A stretch of 64,000 nucleotides of DNA, from the NCBI RefSeq assembly GCF_036634175.1, contig NZ_JAZIFX010000001.1, positions 1,612,001-1,676,000 on the forward strand, written 5' to 3'. Below, piece by piece: positions 53,114 to 61,461 of this stretch. Source of the DNA: Streptomyces sp. P9-A2. Its GTDB lineage: Bacteria > Actinomycetota > Actinomycetes > Streptomycetales > Streptomycetaceae. The notes beneath the pieces are model-generated. The model had not been told where the DNA came from. It searched no databases and saw only the letters and a program-made list of their open reading frames with translations. Position 1 is the stretch's first letter, and each line of letters starts with the position of its first letter. The translations under genes and the position numbers were made by a program.

Positions 53114-54685
53114 TCAGGCGGGGCTGATCCTGAACCGCGTGAAGGTCGCGGTCCCGGCGTGCCCCTGGCCCGTCGGGGCGAGGGCGGCCAGGCCGAGCAG
53201 GGCGCCGACCCAGCGCCACGGCGTGGCGGCGAAGGTCTGCCCGGAGGGACGGAAGCCGTCCCCGGTGTCGTAGGAGAAGCGGCAGCGGGCCCCGGCACCG
53301 GCCTCGATCCGCAGCCCGACCCTGCCCTCGGGGACGAGCCGGGGGTGGCCTGCGTCGCGTTCGCTCTCGGCGACCGTCTCGGCGAACCGGTGCACGAGGT
53401 GGGCCGTGCCGTCGGTGCCGCGCTGGAGTCCGATCCAGGCGTAGGCGTCCCCGAGGACGGCGAGGCCCGCCCGCGCTCCGGGCTCCGAGCTGTCGAGCCG
53501 CAGTTCGACCTCGACGGTGCAGGGGGTGCCGGGCAGCCTCTGGGTGAGGATGCTCGGCAGTCTGCGCAGGTCGTGCGCGTCGGCGGTGCGGACGCAGGTC
53601 AGCCGCAGACCGTCCGCGGAGTGCTGGGTGGACCAGCCGTCCCGGGGGTTGGCCGTCCACTGCCACTGACGGCCGTGGCGGCCTCCGGGGAAGTCGTCGT
53701 CGGTGGCGGGCGCGGCGGCCGGCTGGGCGGGCAGGTCCGGGCGGCGGTGCTCGGCGACGGGGGCGCCGTCGTCCCCGATCACCGGCCAGCCTCCCCCGAC
53801 CCCACCCCCGCTCCGGCCTCCGCCCGTACGGGAGGCGTCCCCCGTACGGGCCCAGCGCATCGGCTGGAGGTGCACGACCCTGCCGTAGGCCCCGCGCTGC
53901 TGGAAGTGCAGGAACCAGTCCTCACCGGACGGGGTGCGCACCCAGCCGCCCTGGTGGGGCCCGTTGACGTCGGTGTCCCGCTGTTCCAGGACGACCTTCT
54001 CCTCGTACGGGCCGAAGAAGTCGCGCGACCGGAAGGCGCCCTGCCAGCCGGTCTCCACTCCCCCGGCGGGCGCCAGGATCCAGAACCAGCCGTCGTGCCG
54101 GTAGAGCTTGGGCCCCTCCAGGGTGAACCAGCCGGGGATGCGGTCGGCGTCGACGATCACCTTGCCCTCGTCGAGGAGTTCGGTGCCGTGGGGGTGCATA
54201 CGGTGGCCGGTGAGGCGGTTCTTGACGCCGGAGCGGGACCTCGCCCAGGCGTGCACGAGGTACGCCTCGCCGGTCTCCTCGTCCCACAGCGGGCACGGGT
54301 CGATCAGGCCCTTGCCGGCCTTCACCAGGTGGGGGCGGGTCCAAGGGCCCCGGATCTCGGGGGCGTTGACCTGGAAAATGCCCTGGTCGGGGTCGCCCCA
54401 GAAGATCCAGAAACGGTCGTCGTGGTGGCGCAGGGACGGCGCCCAGACCCCGCAGTCGTGCCGGGGCACCCCGAACTCGCCCTCGGGTTCCAGACGTTGC
54501 AGCGCGTGGCCGACGAGGGTCCAGTTGACCAGGTCGCGGGAGTGCAGCAGCGGCAGTCCGGGGGCGCGGCCGAAGCTGGAGGCGGTCAGGTAGAAGTCGT
54601 CGCCGACGCGGATCACGTCCGGGTCGGACCAGTCGGCGTCGAGCACCGGGTTGCGGTAGGTGAGGTCCGTCGGCGGGGCGCTCAC
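53114..54685 (-). CDS. Glycoside hydrolase family 43 protein
   Basis: A 523-residue cytosolic five-bladed-propeller glycosidase, probably acting on arabinose- or xylose-containing oligosaccharides. Catalytic residues: Asp in DADWSDPDVIRVGD (base), Asp in GLIDPCPLWDEETG (pKa modulator) and Glu in FTLEGPKLYRHDGW (acid). RDLVNWTLVGHAL and NGPHQGGWVRTPSG are GH43 features; the C-terminal 200 residues form a beta-sandwich (DUF1349-like) domain after a Gly-rich linker near residue 295. Overlaps the PmoA-family gene by 4 nt. Confidence 0.9.
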   Translation of the reverse strand: MSAPPTDLTYRNPVLDADWSDPDVIRVGDDFYLTASSFGRAPGLPLLHSRDLVNWTLVGHALQRLEPEGEFGVPRHDCGVWAPSLRHHDDRFWIFWGDPDQGIFQVNAPEIRGPWTRPHLVKAGKGLIDPCPLWDEETGEAYLVHAWARSRSGVKNRLTGHRMHPHGTELLDEGKVIVDADRIPGWFTLEGPKLYRHDGWFWILAPAGGVETGWQGAFRSRDFFGPYEEKVVLEQRDTDVNGPHQGGWVRTPSGEDWFLHFQQRGAYGRVVHLQPMRWARTGDASRTGGGRSGGGVGGGWPVIGDDGAPVAEHRRPDLPAQPAAAPATDDDFPGGRHGRQWQWTANPRDGWSTQHSADGLRLTCVRTADAHDLRRLPSILTQRLPGTPCTVEVELRLDSSEPGARAGLAVLGDAYAWIGLQRGTDGTAHLVHRFAETVAESERDAGHPRLVPEGRVGLRIEAGAGARCRFSYDTGDGFRPSGQTFAATPWRWVGALLGLAALAPTGQGHAGTATFTRFRISPA

Positions 54686-55527
54686 GGGCTCACCGCCTTG
54701 CGGACCAGGGCGGCGGCGTCGTCGCGGCCGAGGCGGCCGTCGGCGACGACGGTGACGACGCGGCGGACCACCGTCTCCCCGGGCGGGAGCGGCAGCCGGG
54801 CATCGTGGGCGAGGGAGGAGCCGACGCCGGGGTACTCGGCGGTGCGCACGAACCAGGGGTCGCGGCGGGTCGTCTCCGTGGCCCCGGCGAACACCAGCGT
54901 CCAGTCGGCGCCGGCCAGTGCCAGCCAGTCGGCCGGGCGGCCGTGCACCGCTTCCTCTCCTTCGGCGGAGGCGGTGAAGACGTCCGGCTCCGCCTCCTCC
55001 TTGCGGGCCCGCCAGAAGAAGCCGCCGTAGGCGGCGCCGGCCCGGCCGTTGGTGGCCGGGCTGCCGACGGAGAGCGGGGCCTTGGTGACGTTGGTGAGGG
55101 AGAAGGTGAAGTCGAGCGCCCAGGCGGTGTCGGTGAGTCCGGTGGCGGCGACGGTACGGCGCTCCCGCAGCAGCTCGCCGGGGGCGGCGACCCAGCGCAG
55201 CTCCTCCACGAAGCCGTCGGGGTCCCGGAGCTGGAAGCCGGTGTGCCGCTGGGAGCCGTGGTTGTCCAGCTCGGTGGAGCCTTGGTCGCGGACGTAGGTG
55301 CGTCCGCCCCAGAAGTTGTGCCCCTCGACGTCGGGAACGGCGACACCGACGCCGAGGTGGTGGGTGTGGTCCGCGGGGGACAGTTCGGTGACCGCCGTGC
55401 CGGCCAGGGTGGTGACGGGGTGCAGATACGGGCGCGGGGAGAGCCTGTGGGGCAGTTCGGGCCGGGTGACGTACCGGCCGACCGGCCGGCCCGCAACGCG
55501 CAGGACCGCGGAGTCGTCATGGGTCAT
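54682..55527 (-). CDS. PmoA family protein (DUF6807)
   Basis: A 281-residue soluble beta-rich protein of the so-called PmoA family, unrelated to membrane methane monooxygenase. Features: RPYLHPVTTLAGTAVTELSPADHTHHLGVGVAV near residue 32 (short landmarks PYLHPV and DHTHHLG), NFWGGRTYV, and YGGFFWRARK. The conserved His pair in DHTHH suggests metal or sugar binding. It is common in sugar-catabolic operons beside Gfo/Idh/MocA oxidoreductases, as here (4-nt overlaps on both sides), but its reaction is not known. Confidence 0.8.
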   Translation of the reverse strand: MTHDDSAVLRVAGRPVGRYVTRPELPHRLSPRPYLHPVTTLAGTAVTELSPADHTHHLGVGVAVPDVEGHNFWGGRTYVRDQGSTELDNHGSQRHTGFQLRDPDGFVEELRWVAAPGELLRERRTVAATGLTDTAWALDFTFSLTNVTKAPLSVGSPATNGRAGAAYGGFFWRARKEEAEPDVFTASAEGEEAVHGRPADWLALAGADWTLVFAGATETTRRDPWFVRTAEYPGVGSSLAHDARLPLPPGETVVRRVVTVVADGRLGRDDAAALVRKAVSP

Positions 55528-56876
55528 CGGGTGCTCACCTCTTTCGGTGGGTGCGGTGCGGAGTGCGGTGCGGACTGCTGGGCGGACCGGTGTACGGACT
55601 GCTGGGCGGACTGCGGTGCGGACGGTTCTTCGGACCGCCGCCCGGACTCGGGTACGGCCTGCCGTGCGGGCAGGGCCCAGGAGGCGCCGAGTTCGGAGTA
55701 GAGGGACAGGGTGTCGGCGGCGGCCGCGACGAGTGCGTCGACGCCGGGGACGACGCGGCGGTCCTCGCCGGGGACGCGGTGCCAGGCGCCGGCGGGCAGG
55801 GGGGCGGGGTCGGGGGCCCGCCGGATCGCCTCGACGACCTTCATGAAGGCGCCGGTCTCGTCCGGGGTGACCAGCAGGGGGGTGCCGGTGACGAGATGGT
55901 CGACGAGGTTCTCCAGCAGGTCGGTCCGGCCGAAGTGGAGCTCCTCGGGGCCGTGGCCCGCGCGCTGGACCAGGACGCGGTCCTGCTTGTACCAGAAGGT
56001 GATCCGGCCGCTGGTGCCGTGCACGAGGACGTACGGATCGTCGGCCCGCTCGGCGCACAGGGTCGCGGCGACGGTGACCGGTCGGCCCTGTGCGGTGGTG
56101 ACGCGGACGCAGGACGTGTCGTCGGACTCGATGTCGTTGGCGCGCAGCAGTTCGGTCTCGATGCCGGTGACGTCCTCGGCGCGGGTACTGCCGGCCAGCG
56201 CCAGGGCGGTGGCGACGGCGTGGGCGAGCGGGTTGGTCAGCGCCCCGTCGATCACGTCGACGCCGTTCAGCCGGCGCCGGCCCGCCCAGGGGGCCCGCCG
56301 GAAGTAGTCCTCCGGGCGCACCCAGGCCCCGGCGCCGCCGATCCCGGTCGGCCGGCCGATGGCACCGTCGGCGACCAGTGCGCGGATGGCGGGCACCGCG
56401 TGCGAGCCCAGCGACTGGAAACCGATCTGACAGGCGATCTTGGCCGCGGCGACCCCGTCGGCCATCCGGCGGAACTCGGCGTAGGACGGTGCCGGCGGCT
56501 TCTCCAGCAGGAGGTGCACGCCCCGTTCGGCGGCGGCGAGCGCGAGGCCGGTGTGGGTGTGGATCGGGGTGCAGACGACCGCGATCCGGGCCCCGGTGGA
56601 CTCCAGCAGGGCGCCGAAGTCGGCGGACTGCTCGGGCGGTTCGCCCCCGTCCTCGCCTCCGTACTCGTCCTCGGTGAGCGGGGTGAGTTCGCAGATGCCG
56701 GCCAGCCGGACGAGCCCGTCCTCCTGGAGCCTGCGGATGTTCGCGAGGTGCCAGCGGCCGTGGCCGCGGGCGCCGGCGAGCACCACGGGCAGTGGCTCGG
56801 GCCGGGGCGTGGCGCCGGACGCGGCCTCGGGGGCGACCCGAGGTACGGCCCCGGGTGCGGCCTCGGACGCGGTCAT
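55524..56876 (-). CDS. Gfo/Idh/MocA family oxidoreductase
   Basis: A 450-residue NAD(P)-dependent sugar oxidoreductase-fold protein. The Rossmann part has VVLAGARGHGRWHLANI near residue 31, VVCTPIHTHTGLALAAAERGVHLLLEKPPAPS (EKPP dinucleotide/sugar motif) near residue 120, and the C-terminal half is the large beta-sheet domain. The last 35 residues are a low-complexity Ser/Gln/Pro tail (SAQQSVHRSAQQSAPH) from a DNA repeat. Operon position suggests oxidation of a pectin-derived sugar; L-arabinose 1-dehydrogenases of the oxidative pathway also belong to this superfamily. Confidence 0.88.
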   Translation of the reverse strand: MTASEAAPGAVPRVAPEAASGATPRPEPLPVVLAGARGHGRWHLANIRRLQEDGLVRLAGICELTPLTEDEYGGEDGGEPPEQSADFGALLESTGARIAVVCTPIHTHTGLALAAAERGVHLLLEKPPAPSYAEFRRMADGVAAAKIACQIGFQSLGSHAVPAIRALVADGAIGRPTGIGGAGAWVRPEDYFRRAPWAGRRRLNGVDVIDGALTNPLAHAVATALALAGSTRAEDVTGIETELLRANDIESDDTSCVRVTTAQGRPVTVAATLCAERADDPYVLVHGTSGRITFWYKQDRVLVQRAGHGPEELHFGRTDLLENLVDHLVTGTPLLVTPDETGAFMKVVEAIRRAPDPAPLPAGAWHRVPGEDRRVVPGVDALVAAAADTLSLYSELGASWALPARQAVPESGRRSEEPSAPQSAQQSVHRSAQQSAPHSAPHPPKEVSTR

Positions 56877-57775
56877 CCCTTCACCGCCCCCGCGCTGAAG
56901 CCGGTGATCAGCCACTTCTGGATGAAGGCGAACACGATCACGACGGGCACGGCCGCGATGATGCCGCCCGCGGCGAGGGCGCCGAGGTCGACGCTGTCCG
57001 CGCTCATCAGGGTGTTCAGGCCGACCGGGATGGTCTGCTTCTCCTGGTTGTTGAGGAACATCAGGGCGAAGAGGAAGTGGTTCCAGGAGTGGACGAAGGC
57101 GAAGGAGCCGACGGCGATCAGTCCGGGCCGCAGCAGTGGCAGGACGACCACCCGGAACGCCCGCATCCTGCTGCACCCGTCGACCCAGGCGGCCTCCTCC
57201 AGGGTGTACGGCACGTTCTTGATGAAGTTGCTGATCAGGATCATCGACAGCGGCAGCTGGAAGACCGTCTCGGCGATGATGACGCTGCCGAGCGAGTTGA
57301 TCATCTGCAGTCCGGCGAAGATCTCGAACAGGGGGACCAGGAGCAGTGCGCCGGGCACGAACTGGGAGCAGAGCAGGGCGAGCATGAAGACCCGCTTGAC
57401 GCGGAAGTCGAACCGGGCGAGCGCGTAGCCGCCGGCCAGGGCCACCAGCGTCGTCGTGATCAGGGTGGCGACACCGACGAGCACGCTGTTCTGGAAGAAG
57501 GTGCCGAAGGCACGGTCCGTCCACACCTTCTCGAAGTGGACCGTCGTCATCGGCCAGGGCACCAGCGAGGTCGAGCCGGCCGGGCGCAGGGCGAAGAGCA
57601 GGATCCAGTAGAAGGGGATGAGGGTGAACAGGAGGTAGATGCCCAGCGGGAGATAGATGTGCCAGCGGGGCACCTCGTCCCAGGCGCGGTGCTTCTTGCG
57701 CGCGGGGCGGCTCGGCGGCTCGGCGGCGGAGCGCGCGGGGGCGGGGGCGGCCGGGGAGGCCTCTTTGGTGATCAC
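56873..57775 (-). CDS. Sugar ABC transporter permease (MalG type)
   Basis: A 300-residue membrane protein with six hydrophobic helices after a basic N-terminus (RPARKKHRAWDEVP). The EAA motif EEAAWVDGCSRMRAFRVVVLPLLRPGL is typical of MalG-like carbohydrate permeases. GTG 57775 overlaps the upstream permease stop by 4 nt and its stop overlaps the oxidoreductase start. Confidence 0.92.
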   Translation of the reverse strand: MITKEASPAAPAPARSAAEPPSRPARKKHRAWDEVPRWHIYLPLGIYLLFTLIPFYWILLFALRPAGSTSLVPWPMTTVHFEKVWTDRAFGTFFQNSVLVGVATLITTTLVALAGGYALARFDFRVKRVFMLALLCSQFVPGALLLVPLFEIFAGLQMINSLGSVIIAETVFQLPLSMILISNFIKNVPYTLEEAAWVDGCSRMRAFRVVVLPLLRPGLIAVGSFAFVHSWNHFLFALMFLNNQEKQTIPVGLNTLMSADSVDLGALAAGGIIAAVPVVIVFAFIQKWLITGFSAGAVKG

Positions 57776-58707
57776 TTGTTTTCGCCTCCGAACTTGCTCA
57801 GCCGCAGATAGACGATCGAGCAGAAGAGCAGAATCACGAACGCGACCGTGGTGAGGGCCGACGCGTAGCCGAAGTTGTGGGCGTCGACGCTGGTGTTGGC
57901 GATGTAGAGCGGGAGCGTCGTGGTCACGCCGGCCGGTCCGCCGCCGGTGAGGGTGTAGAGCAGGTCGACGTTGTTGAACTCCCACACCGCGCGCAGCAGC
58001 GTGGACAGGATGATGGCGTCCTTGAGGTGGGGCAGTGTGATGAACCTGAACTGCTGGAAGCGGCTGGCCCCGTCGACCTCGGCGGCCTCGTACAGGTCCT
58101 TGGAGACGGACTGGAGGTCGGCGAGGATGAGGATGGCGAAGAAGGGGACGCCACGCCAGAGGTCGGCGACGACCACCGCCGAGAAGACGGTGGAGGTGTC
58201 CGAGAGCCAGCTGGTGCCGTACTCGCCGATGCCCATGTCGGCGAGGTAACGGGTGATGCCGGTCTGGGAGTTGTAGAGGAGCACCCAGATCGCCGAGGTC
58301 AGCACCCCGGAGACGGCCCACGGGGAGAAGACCAGGGCGCGGCCGATGCTCCGGCCGACGAAGGTCTGGTTGACGATGAGCGCCAGCGCGAGACCGAACA
58401 TCAGCTGGAGGCCGACCTCGACGACGACCCACTTGGCGCTGAAGACCAGGGTGTCCCAGAACAGCGGGTCCTCGGTGAAGAGGTGGACGAAGTTGTCGAG
58501 GCCCGCGTAGCCGTTGCGCCACGGCTTGGTGGGGTTGTAGTTCTGCAGGCTGTAGTAGAAGACGCTGATGACCGGGTAGGCGATGAAGCCCAGCATGAGC
58601 AGACCGGCCGGGGCGATCAGCAGGTAGGGCAGTCTGCGCGGCGTGGCGGAGGCACGGCGCCGCCTCGGTGGCGTGGGCGGTTTCGCCACGGCTGCGGCTT
58701 GGGCCAT
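57772..58707 (-). CDS. Sugar ABC transporter permease (MalF type)
   Basis: A 311-residue membrane protein with six predicted helices. The cytoplasmic loop YEAAEVDGASRFQQFRFITLPHLK is the EAA motif. First gene of the run MalF-MalG-oxidoreductase-PmoA-GH43, all with 4-nt overlaps. No ATPase is present, so a shared MsiK-type ATPase is inferred. AAGCGCTT lies 45 nt upstream of the ATG. Confidence 0.92.
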   Translation of the reverse strand: MAQAAAVAKPPTPPRRRRASATPRRLPYLLIAPAGLLMLGFIAYPVISVFYYSLQNYNPTKPWRNGYAGLDNFVHLFTEDPLFWDTLVFSAKWVVVEVGLQLMFGLALALIVNQTFVGRSIGRALVFSPWAVSGVLTSAIWVLLYNSQTGITRYLADMGIGEYGTSWLSDTSTVFSAVVVADLWRGVPFFAILILADLQSVSKDLYEAAEVDGASRFQQFRFITLPHLKDAIILSTLLRAVWEFNNVDLLYTLTGGGPAGVTTTLPLYIANTSVDAHNFGYASALTTVAFVILLFCSIVYLRLSKFGGENK

Positions 58708-58750
58708 GACTGTTCTCCGTTTCTCGGTGTACGTCGTGCTGTGCGGGGGT

Positions 58751-58761
58751 GAAGCGCTTTC
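58751..58761 (-). promoter_or_regulatory. Candidate LacI-type operator before the permease operon
   Basis: GAAGCGCTTTC contains the palindrome AAGCGCTT (58752-58759) with central CG, 45 nt before the permease ATG. It shares its 8-bp core with CAAGCGCTTG at 53054-53063. Confidence 0.55.
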
Positions 58762-58822
58762 TTCTCAGATGTGCGGGGATCCCGCGCGATCCGGTGGCCG
58801 GACCGCGCGGGGGTGCTCGCGG

Positions 58823-60556
58823 TCAGCCCGCGTAGGGGTCCTGCACCGTGCCCGGCCGGGCGAGGAACTCGAAGTCGCAGCCGGTGTCGGCCTGGGTGAT
58901 CTGCTCGTTGTAGAGCGCGCCGTAGCCGCGCTCGTACCGGGCGGGCGGGGGCGTCCACTGCGCCCTGCGCCGCTCCAGTTCCTCGTCGTCGACCTCGAGC
59001 CGGAGGAGCCGGCGTTCGACGTCGAGGGTGATCAGGTCCCCGGTGCGGACGAGGGCCAGCGGTCCGCCGACGTACGACTCGGGGGCGATGTGCAGCACGC
59101 AGGTGCCGTAACTCGTGCCGCTCATCCGGGCGTCGGAGATCCGCACCATGTCCCGTACGCCCTGCTTGAGCAGGTGGTCGGGCAGCGGCAGCATGCCGTA
59201 CTCGGGCATGCCGGGCCCGCCCTTGGGGCCGGAGTTGCGCAGCACCAGTACGTGGTCGGCGGTGATGCCCAGGTCCGGGTCGTTGATGGTGCGCTGCATG
59301 GTCCGGTAGTCGTCGAAGACGACCGCGGGGCCGGTGTGCCTGAGCAGGTGCGGTTCGGCGGCGATGTGCTTGATGACGGCGCCGTCGGGGCAGAGGTTGC
59401 CGCGCAGGACGGCGAGGCCGCCCTCGTCGGCGACGGGCTTGTCCCGGGGCCGGATGACGTCGTCGTGGTGCACCCGCGCGCCGGCGAGCTGTTCGCGCAG
59501 GGTGTCGTGGGAGACGGTGGGCCTCTCCAGGTGGAGCAGGTCCTCGATCCGGGAGAGGAACCCGGGCAGACCGCCCGCGAAGTGGAAGTCCTCCATCAGG
59601 TACGTCTGTCCGCCGGGCCGTACGTTGGCGAGCACCGGGACGGTGCGGGCGACGCGGTCGAAGTCGTCGAGGGTGAGGGCGACGCCCGCGCGGCCGGCCA
59701 TGGCGATCAGGTGGATCACGGCGTTGGTGGAGCCGCCCAGGCCCAGGACCGTCGTCACCGCGTCCTCGAAGGCGTCCGCGGTGAGGATGTCGCTCAGCTT
59801 CCGGTCGCGGTGGACCAGTTCGACGATGCGCAGGCCGGCCGCGGCGGCCATCCGGTCGTGCCCGGAGTCGACGGCCGGGATGCTGGAGGCGCCCGGCACG
59901 GTGACGCCGAGGGCCTCGGCGGCGGCGGTCAGCGTGGACGCCGTGCCCATGGTCATGCAGTGGCCGGGCGAGCGGGCCAGACCGCTCTCCAGTTCCTGCA
60001 TCTCGCAGTCGCCGATGACACCGGCCCGCTTGTCGTCCCAGTACTTCCACATGTCGGTGCCGGAGCCGAGGGTCTCCCCGCGCCAGTGGCCGGGGAGCAT
60101 GGGGCCGGCCGGGACGAAGACGGTGGGCAGATCGACGCTGGCGGCGCCCATGAGCAGGGCGGGCGTGGACTTGTCGCAGCCGCCCATCAGCACGGCCCCG
60201 TCGACCGGGTAGGACCGCAGCAGTTCCTCGGTCTCCATGGCGAGGAGGTTGCGGTAGAGCATCGGGGTCGGCTTCTGGAAGGTCTCGCTGAGCGTGGAGA
60301 CCGGGAACTCCAGCGGGAAGCCGCCCGCCTGCCACACCCCGCGCTTCACGGCCTGCGCGCGGTCACGCAGGTGGACGTGGCAGGGGTTGATGTCGGACCA
60401 GGTGTTGAGGATCGCGACGACGGGCTTGCCCAGGTGCTCCTCGGGCAGGTAGCCGAGCTGGCGGGTGCGGGCGCGGTGGCTGAAGGAGCGCAGTCCGTCC
60501 GTGCCGTACCACTGGTGACTGCGCAGTTCCTCGGGCCGCTTCTTCGGCGTGGTCAC
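58823..60556 (-). CDS. IlvD/Edd family dehydratase, probable L-arabinonate dehydratase
   Basis: A 577-residue iron-sulfur dehydratase that removes water from an aldonic acid to give a 2-keto-3-deoxy sugar acid. Cysteines fall at 59 (DINPCHVH), 127 (MGGCDKSTPA, with Lys129) and 200 (SPGHCMTMGT), and Ser479 is in DARMSGTSYG. Known L-arabinonate dehydratases have [2Fe-2S] ligands Cys59/127/200, a carbamylated Lys129 and catalytic Ser480, so the numbering coincides almost exactly. GTG 60556 overlaps the DapA-family stop by 4 nt. A xylonate or other aldonate substrate remains possible. Confidence 0.85.
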   Translation of the reverse strand: MTTPKKRPEELRSHQWYGTDGLRSFSHRARTRQLGYLPEEHLGKPVVAILNTWSDINPCHVHLRDRAQAVKRGVWQAGGFPLEFPVSTLSETFQKPTPMLYRNLLAMETEELLRSYPVDGAVLMGGCDKSTPALLMGAASVDLPTVFVPAGPMLPGHWRGETLGSGTDMWKYWDDKRAGVIGDCEMQELESGLARSPGHCMTMGTASTLTAAAEALGVTVPGASSIPAVDSGHDRMAAAAGLRIVELVHRDRKLSDILTADAFEDAVTTVLGLGGSTNAVIHLIAMAGRAGVALTLDDFDRVARTVPVLANVRPGGQTYLMEDFHFAGGLPGFLSRIEDLLHLERPTVSHDTLREQLAGARVHHDDVIRPRDKPVADEGGLAVLRGNLCPDGAVIKHIAAEPHLLRHTGPAVVFDDYRTMQRTINDPDLGITADHVLVLRNSGPKGGPGMPEYGMLPLPDHLLKQGVRDMVRISDARMSGTSYGTCVLHIAPESYVGGPLALVRTGDLITLDVERRLLRLEVDDEELERRRAQWTPPPARYERGYGALYNEQITQADTGCDFEFLARPGTVQDPYAG

Positions 60557-61461
60557 ACGGACCACCCCGCGGTGATCGCGGCGACCTCGGCCCGCTCGTC
60601 CTCGGGCAGCAGCCTGCTCGGCGGGCGGACCTCGCGGCGGCACAGGCCGAGGGAGGCGAGGGCCTCCTTGACGACGGTGACGTTGTTGGCGGAACCGTTG
60701 GCGCCGCGCAGTTCCTCGAAGCGGCGGATCTGCTCCCAGACCTTCATGGCGGCCGCGTAGTCGCCCGACCTGAGCGCCCCGATCATGTCGAGGGAGACCG
60801 ACGGGGCGACGTTGACCAGGCCGGAGGTGAAGCCGGTGGCGCCCGCCGAGAAGTAGGAGGGGGCGTACGGCTCGGCGAGCCCGGCGACCCATACGAACCG
60901 TTCGAGGCCGGCGTCCCGCGCGAAGGCGGCGAACTTCGCCGCGTCCGGCACGGCGTACTTCACACCGATGACGTTCGGGCAGGAGTCGGCGAGTTCGGCG
61001 AGACGGGCGCCGGCGAGCCGGTCGTTGCGGATGTAGGGGACGACGCCCAGGTCGGGCACGGCCCCGGCGATGGCGCGGTGGTAGTCGACCCAGCCGCTCT
61101 GGGAGACGTAGGGGTGGACGGGCTGGTGCACCATCACCATCCGCGCGCCGAGGTCACGGGCGTGCCGTGCGGAGGCGACGGCGGTCGGCACGTCGTGTCC
61201 CACCCCGACCAGGACGGACGAGCCGTCGCCGGTCTCCTCGAGGGTCAGCTCGGTGACCGCGCGCCGCTCCTCGGGGGTCAGGGTGTAGAACTCGCCGGTG
61301 TTGCCGTTGGGGGTCAGGGTGGTGATGCCGGCGTCGAGGAGGCGGCGCAGCAGGGCCCGGTATCCGGCCGGGTCGACGGAGCCGTCCTCGGCGAACGGGG
61401 TCACCGGGATCGCCACCACGTCGGCCAGGGCCACCCGCTGGGTCTCGAACGTCGTCGTCAT
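60553..61461 (-). CDS. DapA-family lyase/dehydratase (2-keto-3-deoxy sugar-acid type)
   Basis: A 302-residue TIM-barrel enzyme of the dihydrodipicolinate synthase superfamily. Schiff-base Lys168 in NVIGVKYAVPD, Tyr143 in VPYIRND, and the carboxylate-binding PNGNTGEFYTLTPEE at residues 51-65. The TGEF(Y/F)xLT form is seen in 2-keto-3-deoxy sugar-acid dehydratases rather than true DapA. Between gntR (4-nt overlap) and the dehydratase gene, so it probably converts the 2-keto-3-deoxyarabinonate product to 2-oxoglutarate semialdehyde; aldol cleavage is the alternative. Confidence 0.85.
   Translation of the reverse strand: MTTTFETQRVALADVVAIPVTPFAEDGSVDPAGYRALLRRLLDAGITTLTPNGNTGEFYTLTPEERRAVTELTLEETGDGSSVLVGVGHDVPTAVASARHARDLGARMVMVHQPVHPYVSQSGWVDYHRAIAGAVPDLGVVPYIRNDRLAGARLAELADSCPNVIGVKYAVPDAAKFAAFARDAGLERFVWVAGLAEPYAPSYFSAGATGFTSGLVNVAPSVSLDMIGALRSGDYAAAMKVWEQIRRFEELRGANGSANNVTVVKEALASLGLCRREVRPPSRLLPEDERAEVAAITAGWSV

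Noticed and set aside
54682..55527. Reading the PmoA-family gene as a methane monooxygenase subunit
   Set aside because: The family name is historical; the protein has no membrane helices and its neighbours are sugar genes.
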